Assembly: GCA_015490875.1 (NCBI GenBank)
Contig: WFWZ01000121.1
Coordinates: 1-35,747, forward strand
Reading direction: 5' to 3'
DNA: 35,747 nucleotides
Origin: Planctomycetaceae bacterium
Lineage (GTDB): Bacteria; Planctomycetota; Planctomycetia; Pirellulales; Pirellulaceae
This document shows, in pieces, positions 27,394-34,216 of the stretch (position 1 is the stretch's first letter; the number at the start of each line of letters is the position of its first letter). A program made the translations under genes and the position numbers. The notes beneath the pieces were generated by a model. That model did not search any database. It saw nothing but the letters and a program-made list of their open reading frames with translations, and was not told the origin of the DNA.

Positions 27394-29490
27394 TCATCGG
27401 CGATGGGCGGATTCTCTCAGGCGCAGCACACCGCGGCGCACGGAAAACGCATCCTCCCCTGAGAATACCAGATAGATCGAGCCATCGGTACGGTCAAACC
27501 ACTTGGTCGGCAACGTAGACGTTTCTCCCGGTCCGACATCCCAACGCTCCGCGTAGTAGGCCGTAGTCCATGGGCCCCATGGCCGAGGTGCATCGTAGAT
27601 CGCCAGGCCGCCGGCAAACCGAGGAGCCTTCCCTCGTCCCGTCTGGCACCAGAGATAGCGTCTCAAGCGGGGATGGTAAACGACCGACGATCGATAACAG
27701 CCTCCCGGATGCTCGAAGACACTCCCACGTTGCCGTATGTCACGACTCCACACCGCCTCGTCGCCCACCCGGGACACGAAGAACTCATAGGCATGCCGAT
27801 CGAGAATCCGAGTGCGGGGAACGCGAGCCAGCACCATACAGTCGGCGCGATGGTACGCCGAGTCGCTATCGGGCGAATAGAGATAGACATAGCCGTCGCG
27901 TGCACCGGCGTAGTTCCGACCGTAGTTCAAGAACGTCGGACACCCGAAACTCTCTTCGAACTTCCACTCGCACCAGTGCCACGTACGCCCGTGATCCTTC
28001 GACCAGACGATTTGAGAATTGTCGACATTGCGCACCAAGAGATACAAGACACCATCCACCATCAAGATGCCGCTGGCTTTCGGGCCGCGAGCCCCATCGC
28101 CGGTACGCTCAAGTGACCGACTTCGCACATTGACACCCTTGAAATGGTCCGGAGTACCCGTCACAACAGCCAGTCCGAGACTCAGCTTCTTTTCAACGAA
28201 CGGACGAAAACCGCGGCCGTCACCATATGCCGTGTAAAGGCGATCGTCGTCTCCCCAAGTGATCGGCCAGTTGTCACTGCCGCGGGCTCGACGAACAATC
28301 TTGTCGGGTGGGTCCCAGTCAATCCCAGTAATAATGGGACTGGGGGGATATGGCGGACCATCCGCACTCGAGGTCGACCGTTCTGATGCCCCGTGAGCCT
28401 CGGCATCGCGCACCGATCGCACAATCGGTTCGAAGAAGGGAGCCAATACCGCGTAGTGTCCTCCCCACTTTCCTTGTGGACGCTTCCACGACTTGCCTGC
28501 TCGAGCTACCACGATGTCGAGGCTCGGTATGACCACGATCAAGCTGTCATACAAGCCCCACGACCAGAAAGCATCTCGAGGCACATTCTTCAGCGTGCCG
28601 TCAGCATTGTTCCACCAAAGCAGGCCGTAGTGTTCCGAAGCGTCTCCGTTGTGCCGAGGATCAACTTCGGGAAGCCCGGCAAGCGACGGGTCGGCAGTTC
28701 CTGCTGCTTGTACGAAGCTTGCGGGAAGGATGCGCTCGTCCTTCCACTTTCCCTTGCGAAGGTAGAGATACCCGAGCCTCGCCATGGCGTCGACGTTCGC
28801 AGAGATCCCCGACCCGAATTCGCGACGCACGATGCCGTCGATTCGAGGCGACCGGTACGCATGGCGCCGCCACGTGAGATCACGATGAGTAATCCCCAAC
28901 GGCGTGAAGACTCGCTCAAACATGAGCTCTTTCAAATCTCGCTGATAAATCCGAGTCAGGCATTCGGCAAGCCAGTTCGGGCCTCCGTCGCTATAAGACC
29001 ATCGTGTCCCCGGTTCGAACACGAGCCGCGTGTAGCCACCCGGCTTTTCGAAACCGGCTGTGTGCGTGGTCAAATGACGAATCGTGATGCGCTCGATCCA
29101 TCCGGTACGACGATTCGACTCGGGCGGAACCCCTAACGTGGGATGGTACCGCACGGCCGCATCATCCAGCCCGAGTTTACCGTCGGCAATCGCGATCCCC
29201 AGTGCCGTGGCTCCAAAGGATTTCGTCGTCGACTTCAGGTCGTACCGTTGTCGCGGATCGCCCCACGACATCACCAACTTCCCATGCCGCACGATATAAC
29301 CGGAACCTCCGCCGGTAAGCGCATATCGCTTGGCCTGTTCCAACAACCGGCGGTCCATTCCGACATCTTCCGGAGTGGCTTTCGGCCAGTCGCGATCTGG
29401 CCAAATGATGGGCTCTTTCGAAAAACCGCAACGAACAAGTGCGATGGCGAAAAGAATAGAACAGTAGATGACTCGGACGTCTCGCAACAT
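27394..29490 (-). CDS. Exported serine hydrolase (class C beta-lactamase fold) fused to a DUF4185-like domain
   Basis: Predicted extracytoplasmic hydrolase; the substrate is unknown. The 698-residue product has an N-terminal hydrophobic signal (MLRDVRVIYCSILFAIALVR). A beta-lactamase/penicillin-binding-protein fold (about 35-370) follows, with the nucleophile motif Ser87-Thr-Thr-Lys90 and the second motif Tyr-Ser-Asp in GTRWSYSDGG. A C-terminal region (about 390-690) has repeated beta-propeller-like strands such as WPITWGDDDRLYTAYGDG and SKDHGRTWHW, resembling DUF4185/sialidase-like domains. ATG 29490 begins 7 nt after the upstream stop and puts the signal peptide first; the frame opens at 29517, overlapping the neighbour. 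The EutB-EutC gene follows after 33 nt, so one operon is likely. It could be an esterase, amidase or peptidase. Confidence 0.75.
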   Translation of the reverse strand: MLRDVRVIYCSILFAIALVRCGFSKEPIIWPDRDWPKATPEDVGMDRRLLEQAKRYALTGGGSGYIVRHGKLVMSWGDPRQRYDLKSTTKSFGATALGIAIADGKLGLDDAAVRYHPTLGVPPESNRRTGWIERITIRHLTTHTAGFEKPGGYTRLVFEPGTRWSYSDGGPNWLAECLTRIYQRDLKELMFERVFTPLGITHRDLTWRRHAYRSPRIDGIVRREFGSGISANVDAMARLGYLYLRKGKWKDERILPASFVQAAGTADPSLAGLPEVDPRHNGDASEHYGLLWWNNADGTLKNVPRDAFWSWGLYDSLIVVIPSLDIVVARAGKSWKRPQGKWGGHYAVLAPFFEPIVRSVRDAEAHGASERSTSSADGPPYPPSPIITGIDWDPPDKIVRRARGSDNWPITWGDDDRLYTAYGDGRGFRPFVEKKLSLGLAVVTGTPDHFKGVNVRSRSLERTGDGARGPKASGILMVDGVLYLLVRNVDNSQIVWSKDHGRTWHWCEWKFEESFGCPTFLNYGRNYAGARDGYVYLYSPDSDSAYHRADCMVLARVPRTRILDRHAYEFFVSRVGDEAVWSRDIRQRGSVFEHPGGCYRSSVVYHPRLRRYLWCQTGRGKAPRFAGGLAIYDAPRPWGPWTTAYYAERWDVGPGETSTLPTKWFDRTDGSIYLVFSGEDAFSVRRGVLRLRESAHRR

Positions 29491-29497
29491 CAGGCGC

Positions 29498-32044
29498 TCA
29501 TTCCAAGGAGACGACATCGCGGCCCTTCGAATCGATCGACCATACGCGTTCGCCGTCGATCACCAACTGATAGCGGACGCCCGGACGTGCCGTAACGACC
29601 AGTTTACCCTCTCGTTCCTCCATGGGAAACGGACCGACCACTCGGTGGCCATCAATGGTGATCACAGTAAGAGGATCCCCGCGTCCTTCGAAAAGGCGTT
29701 GGAGGGACGCCAGTGCGCACGGGTTGATGTCGGGCGGTCGGCGCTCCTGCGATGCCAGATCGAACGAATCGGGAAGTAGGCCTGTCGAAGGACCCTCGAG
29801 GTACTGCATCTGCCGCCCACAGAGGTAAATGCCGCGAGCCAGCCGGTTCCAGTCCAACGTCTGATCATACGGCGCCAACATCGTCAAGGCGTGAGCGTAG
29901 ACGGTGCCGACCCACTGCACCGGAAGCCCGATCCAGTTGGGAGCTTTCCAGTTGGTGGCACCGTACACGGCGATCGTCGCATAGGGCATCACCGGTCGAT
30001 CTCCCCACAGATAAACGAAGGGTACGCCGCTGAGTGCCCAACGCCGAGCCTCCTTCAAATACGGCTCGTGGCCGGTCAACTGGTAGCCGCGTACATAAGC
30101 ATGCACCAGATGCGCAGCCGCGAGCAGGTCCGGTGTGTGAAGGGGACATTCCCATGTCCGAGCACCGCGCGGCGTGCGAAAACGCGTCATGGCATCGAGA
30201 CTCTTGCGACCGGCCGCCAGTGCTTCCGGATCACCCGTGTAATATGCCCACTCGAGCAGCCATACCGCACGTTTCGCACAATAGCCACTGGCCGTGTCCT
30301 CGAAATGCCCTCGCGCATACTTGCCGCGGTAGCGATAGAGTCCATCCGCTCCCTGCTCCCGGATGGCTTGGCGAACGCGGCCCTTCCAGCTGGCCTTCCA
30401 CCGATCGACCTGACCGGTCACGAAGAAGATGGCCTCATTCGGAATGTGGGCTCCTCCTACTTGCCAAGGACCTCCCGGCGGAACCTTTCCCGTCAAGTGC
30501 CAATAGGTAGAAGCCATATCGGCGAAGGGAGCAGCTCCCCATCGGGGCCCTCGAGCATGCCGCCACCTTCCTTCGCCACCGGCCACCGACTCGAGGCCTT
30601 TCAGATCGAGTTGCCTCGTTTCGCGAGGCGAGAGGGGAAACTTGGGAAGGCGTGGTAGCCCATGCCGTTGAACGCACCAGGCAATGGCATCGGTAAGCCT
30701 CTGACGATTCAACCGCACGCACGCGTCGATGACCTTTCCGCGCAGCGCCATCCGGTGGCTGTCCGTACCGTCGAAAAAATCGGGCGTGGCGTAGATAGGC
30801 TGAAGCGTCGTTGTGTCCCACATTAGGGAAACGGACGCTCGAGACGTAACGAACGACATCAACGGCAGGGTGACGCAGCGTGGATCAGGAGCGAACCGAA
30901 CGTGTTCCTCTGTTTCGATATCCAATTTCGAAGAGCTGCGTTCTCCTTTGCCGAGGAACTCGAGTCCGGCGAAAAGCCCTTGTTCCAATTCGCCCCACGA
31001 TCGTACGACCGGACCCTCCACCTCCGCCCGTTCATCACGAACCTGAACGCGGCACTCATCACCAGACAATTCGATCGACCATTGAACGCTCCCCCGCTCG
31101 AAATACCAGCTCCTGTCGGTGCTCCGAAGCAGATTCCCGCGTACGACCTGGCCCTCCTTCCGTACCAGCGGAGCCAACGCAGCTACCAAGATATCGCCGT
31201 CATAGATGAAAACGGCGCTTCCGTCATGGCTCACTCGCCATTCGAAGCCTCCGCAGGAAACTTTCCAATGCGGCTGGGAAGCTCGAGGTGCCAATGCGGT
31301 AATGGTCGTGCGCCAGGTGGGCCAGTCCGCTAATTCGATCTGCAAGGCAACGTCGTCGACCCAGTGCCGGCCAGTGATCGGCCGAGTAATCGTGAGCAAC
31401 TGACCGGACTCAAGCCGGTAGACCGTGCCGTCGTTGCGAAATTCCACGACCTGGTCACTCGCATTGCGAACATCAAAATCCACTCGATCTTCGTGCTGGC
31501 GAACTTGATCCAGTATCACGGGAAAGAGTTCCACTCGTTCAACAGTCACCGACTCGAGGACGAGACGACCTGGCTGCCCCATGGGATCGATGCGCAGAGC
31601 GGTCACCGGAGCATCCGCTTCGAACTCGAGAACCGCTATTCCCTTCCGTCGTTTCTTCGAAGGCCGGACAAACACATGGCGGGACTCGTCGAAGTGCGAT
31701 TCTTTCCGAGTCGCCCAGTAGACCGAGAAGTCGGGCGGGAGTGAATCTGTGTTTGCAAGATGCACGGTGACACGATAGTGTCCTTTGGGGAAATTGACAG
31801 AGGTGACAAGATATGGATCCGTACCGCTGGAGTGAATCACGAGCCGGTTGCCTTCGACTTCCAGCCGGCAGTCGTGTAGGGCTTTCCAATTCCGCCAGTC
31901 GTCCGATCGGTGCCACTTCTCGATAGGCACGAGGCGTTCGAAACGAGGCCAGGGGCGTACTGAGTCGGCAGCCTTGGCACGAGGGACAAAGATCGCAAGC
32001 GACGTGAAAGTGACGGCGATAACGAATTTCGCGTGAGTAAGCAT
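29498..32044 (-). CDS. Secreted protein with a C-terminal helical-toroid-like domain, unknown function
   Basis: No specific family recognised. The 848-residue product has a clear Sec signal peptide (MLTHAKFVIAVTFTSLAIFV, cleavage near AKA-A). The N-terminal two thirds are beta-rich and look like carbohydrate-associated beta-sandwich modules. The C-terminal ~300 residues have paired helices with Trp/Tyr/Gly-rich turns (CAKRAVWLLEWAYYTGDPEA, LLAAAHLVHAYVRGYQLTG) as in the alpha/alpha toroids of polysaccharide lyases and many glycosidases. A small beta domain ends the protein. A polysaccharide-active role is therefore inference. ATG 32044 is the first codon compatible with the signal peptide. 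The frame stays open to 32242, but that stretch contains a terminator hairpin. First gene of the block that continues with the serine hydrolase and EutB-EutC. Confidence 0.65.
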   Translation of the reverse strand: MLTHAKFVIAVTFTSLAIFVPRAKAADSVRPWPRFERLVPIEKWHRSDDWRNWKALHDCRLEVEGNRLVIHSSGTDPYLVTSVNFPKGHYRVTVHLANTDSLPPDFSVYWATRKESHFDESRHVFVRPSKKRRKGIAVLEFEADAPVTALRIDPMGQPGRLVLESVTVERVELFPVILDQVRQHEDRVDFDVRNASDQVVEFRNDGTVYRLESGQLLTITRPITGRHWVDDVALQIELADWPTWRTTITALAPRASQPHWKVSCGGFEWRVSHDGSAVFIYDGDILVAALAPLVRKEGQVVRGNLLRSTDRSWYFERGSVQWSIELSGDECRVQVRDERAEVEGPVVRSWGELEQGLFAGLEFLGKGERSSSKLDIETEEHVRFAPDPRCVTLPLMSFVTSRASVSLMWDTTTLQPIYATPDFFDGTDSHRMALRGKVIDACVRLNRQRLTDAIAWCVQRHGLPRLPKFPLSPRETRQLDLKGLESVAGGEGRWRHARGPRWGAAPFADMASTYWHLTGKVPPGGPWQVGGAHIPNEAIFFVTGQVDRWKASWKGRVRQAIREQGADGLYRYRGKYARGHFEDTASGYCAKRAVWLLEWAYYTGDPEALAAGRKSLDAMTRFRTPRGARTWECPLHTPDLLAAAHLVHAYVRGYQLTGHEPYLKEARRWALSGVPFVYLWGDRPVMPYATIAVYGATNWKAPNWIGLPVQWVGTVYAHALTMLAPYDQTLDWNRLARGIYLCGRQMQYLEGPSTGLLPDSFDLASQERRPPDINPCALASLQRLFEGRGDPLTVITIDGHRVVGPFPMEEREGKLVVTARPGVRYQLVIDGERVWSIDSKGRDVVSLE

Positions 32045-32107
32045 GGCGGGAATCGGGGATGGGAGGGTATCGTTGGAGCGCCGATGGGGGGCCTTTGGTC
32101 GGCGCAG

Positions 32108-32139
32108 AAAAAAACCGCGGTGAGTGTAACTCACTGCGG
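32108..32139 (-). terminator. Intrinsic terminator 64 nt upstream of the toroid-protein gene
   Basis: On the minus strand an 11-bp stem with one mismatch (32139-32129 with 32125-32115, 3-nt loop) is followed directly by seven T residues (32114-32108). It is a standard rho-independent terminator. It either ends transcription from the tRNA-Arg side or works as an attenuator for the operon that starts at 32044. Confidence 0.8.
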
Positions 32140-32256
32140 CATGATGAGCGAGCCTTCGGTCGATTGCGACAAATGGAGTCGCTGCGAGACTGGCGGAGGT
32201 CAGGCGTGCCTCAGGCACTCGCCTTGGAACGACCTCGGCCAACGCTGAAAGGTTGG
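32108..32256 (-). ncRNA. Candidate structured leader RNA / attenuator
   Basis: Upstream of the terminator the minus-strand transcript can form three more hairpins. In plus coordinates these are: 32239-32243 with 32252-32256 (5 bp); a long stem in which the contiguous arm 32196-32210 pairs with 32214-32218, 32221-32224 and 32231-32236 (15 bp, two bulges); and 32166-32170 with 32178-32182 (5 bp). A series of helices ending in a terminator before a start codon is the layout of a riboswitch or other attenuator, or of a small RNA. I found no cobalamin-riboswitch core and cannot assign a class. Confidence 0.45.
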
Positions 32257-32483
32257 TCCCTCTGTCGGAATGGCGACCACTCGGGCTCGGCTCGTCTATC
32301 TCGATTCTAGCTTATTGCCGGGGATAGGGAATCCCCAAAGTCCGCAACCATGATCGGCAGACGAGCTCGCCAGCTTTGACCGAATCGGCCGATTTCTCAC
32401 CATCTGTTGGCCGGACGGCAACTTGGGGAAAGTGGGCGAACCGGGAGGCCGCGGAGCGATGGATGTTGATTCTATATTTTCTT

Positions 32484-32708
32484 GGCGTCTTTGCGCCTTT
32501 GCGCGAAACAATGAAGCTCTCGCTAAGACGCGGTGAGTCTCTCGCGGAGACGCAGAGAACGCGGAGAGGAAACCGAAGAAGAGATTCTTTGGGCGAGAGA
32601 CCCCCTCACTGGACGGCACGCCTCGCTTCCGTGCCGCCTTCGACAGATCCCGTCTCCCTCTTTGCGTCTTAGCGTCTTTGCGCGAGACCACATCTTTGCG
32701 CGAGACCA
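32484..32708. repeat. Intergenic repeat element of the 'gcgtctttgcgcgagac' type
   Basis: TCTTTGCGCGAGACCA occurs twice as a direct repeat (32675-32690 and 32693-32708), with a related copy near 32484-32510. CGCTAAGACGC (32521-32531) is the exact complement of GCGTCTTAGCG (32664-32674), so the element can fold back on itself. Dispersed elements of this composition are known from many planctomycete and other environmental genomes. They give spurious ORFs such as the SRKDAKTQR and FLSAFSASPRE translations seen here. The 498-nt stretch 32245-32743 holds nothing else that I can support. Confidence 0.7.
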
Positions 32709-32743
32709 TGCCTCGCGCGAAAAGACGCAGCTATCGCAAGCAG

Positions 32744-32817
<74 letters not shown>

Positions 32818-33040
32818 CCGTGCAGGCGGACAGTGCCTGGCCGCCATATCATTATTGATCATACCGGGCGGCCGAAGTCGGAGCGAGCCCGGCCCGCGTC
32901 TCGGCAATTCCGCCGCGGCAGTTGCGCTTGCCTCTGTCCCGTGGCCGCACCTACAATGCTCCACCCGAGGGGGCCGGTGGCCGCTCGATCGCCACGGCCG
33001 GCCTTCGCTGGTGTTTCGTCATCGCTTGCTCGTTCGTTCC

Positions 33041-34216
33041 ATGCACGCCCACTCTCCGCCGACCCCTGCAGCTCGAGAAGTCGCCGTGCTGGGCGCCACC
33101 GGCAGTATCGGCCAAAGCACCCTTGAGGTGCTTGCTCACAGTCCCCATCGCTTTCATGCATGGGCCCTGACCGGCCACTCGCAGCTCGATCAACTCGCGC
33201 AGGCCGCACGCCAGAGCCGGCCTCGAGTCATCGTCGCCACGGACCCCCAGGCTGCCCGTCTTCGCGACTGGTCGGACCTGCCGAAAGAAACCGAGTTGCG
33301 TATTGGCCATGAGGCACTGATCGAGGTGGCCAGTCACCCCGAAGTCGACATTGTGGTGGCCGCCATTGTGGGACGTGCCGGGCTGGAAAGTACGCTGGCG
33401 GCACTCGAGTCGGGAAAGCGAGTCGCATTGGCCAACAAGGAGACACTCGTGATCGCCGGTCCACTCGTGGTCGAACTGGCGGCACAACACGGCGGAGAAC
33501 TCATCCCGGTCGACAGCGAACACAGTGCCATTTTTCAAGCGATGCAGGCAGGGCGGTCCACCGAAGTCACCCAGGTCGTTCTCACTGCCAGCGGCGGTCC
33601 GTTTCGGAACCACACCCGAGAGCAACTGGAATCGGTGACGGTCGAGGAGGCACTCAACCATCCGACCTGGGAAATGGGACCGAAGATCACCGTCGACTCG
33701 GCCACCATGATGAATAAGGCTCTGGAGATCATCGAGGCTCGCTGGCTCTTCGGGCTCGATCCGAGCCAGATTCGAGTCATGATCCATCCCAGTTCGGTGA
33801 TTCACTCGCTGGTCGAGTTTTGCGATGGGTCGGTCGTGGCGCAGCTCAGCCCCCCCGACATGCGCCTTCCCATCCAATACGCCCTCTCCTATCCTGAACG
33901 TCTTCCCTCCCCAGCGCAGCGGTTCGACTGGGGGGCGACGACGCAATTGGAGTTGTCACCGGCCGATCCCGATCGTTTTCCGGCGCTGGCATTGGGAGCG
34001 GAAGTAGCGGGTAAAGGAGGAACGGCCGGGGCCGTGCTCAATGCCGCGAACGAGGCCGCCGTGGCCCGGTTTCTCAGCGGCGACCTGCCGTTCCACCGAA
34101 TCGTCCCAGCCTGTCAGGCCGTCCTCCAACACCACACCTTCGATCCTCATCCATCCCTTGAACACCTCATGCGGCTCGACCAGTGGGCTCGCCAGGAGAT
34201 CCAGTCGTGGAGATAG
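33041..34216 (+). CDS. dxr: 1-Deoxy-D-xylulose-5-phosphate reductoisomerase
   Basis: NADPH- and metal-dependent conversion of DXP to MEP, the second step of the MEP isoprenoid pathway. The 391-residue product shows the cofactor loop VLGATGSIGQSTLEVL, VALANKETLV, the metal-binding PVDSEHSAIFQAM, the substrate region ITVDSATMMNKALEIIEA and MIHPSSVIHSLVEF. ATG 33041 gives the normal family length; the frame is open to 32855, but that stretch lacks family similarity. The stop overlaps the rseP start by 10 nt. A dxr-rseP order is common in bacteria. Confidence 0.96.
   Translation: MHAHSPPTPAAREVAVLGATGSIGQSTLEVLAHSPHRFHAWALTGHSQLDQLAQAARQSRPRVIVATDPQAARLRDWSDLPKETELRIGHEALIEVASHPEVDIVVAAIVGRAGLESTLAALESGKRVALANKETLVIAGPLVVELAAQHGGELIPVDSEHSAIFQAMQAGRSTEVTQVVLTASGGPFRNHTREQLESVTVEEALNHPTWEMGPKITVDSATMMNKALEIIEARWLFGLDPSQIRVMIHPSSVIHSLVEFCDGSVVAQLSPPDMRLPIQYALSYPERLPSPAQRFDWGATTQLELSPADPDRFPALALGAEVAGKGGTAGAVLNAANEAAVARFLSGDLPFHRIVPACQAVLQHHTFDPHPSLEHLMRLDQWARQEIQSWR

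Noticed and set aside
32045-32242. N-terminal extension of the toroid protein to 32242
   Set aside because: It would place the signal peptide internally and run through an intrinsic terminator with seven T residues, so the leader is more likely untranslated.
32108-32256. Cobalamin riboswitch for the EutB-EutC operon
   Set aside because: The context is attractive, but I could not find the conserved B12-box or core sequences of that class in the leader.
32296-32709. 137-codon minus-strand frame (SRKDAKTQR-type)
   Set aside because: It lies in the intergenic repeat element. Such translations are familiar spurious predictions from this repeat type.
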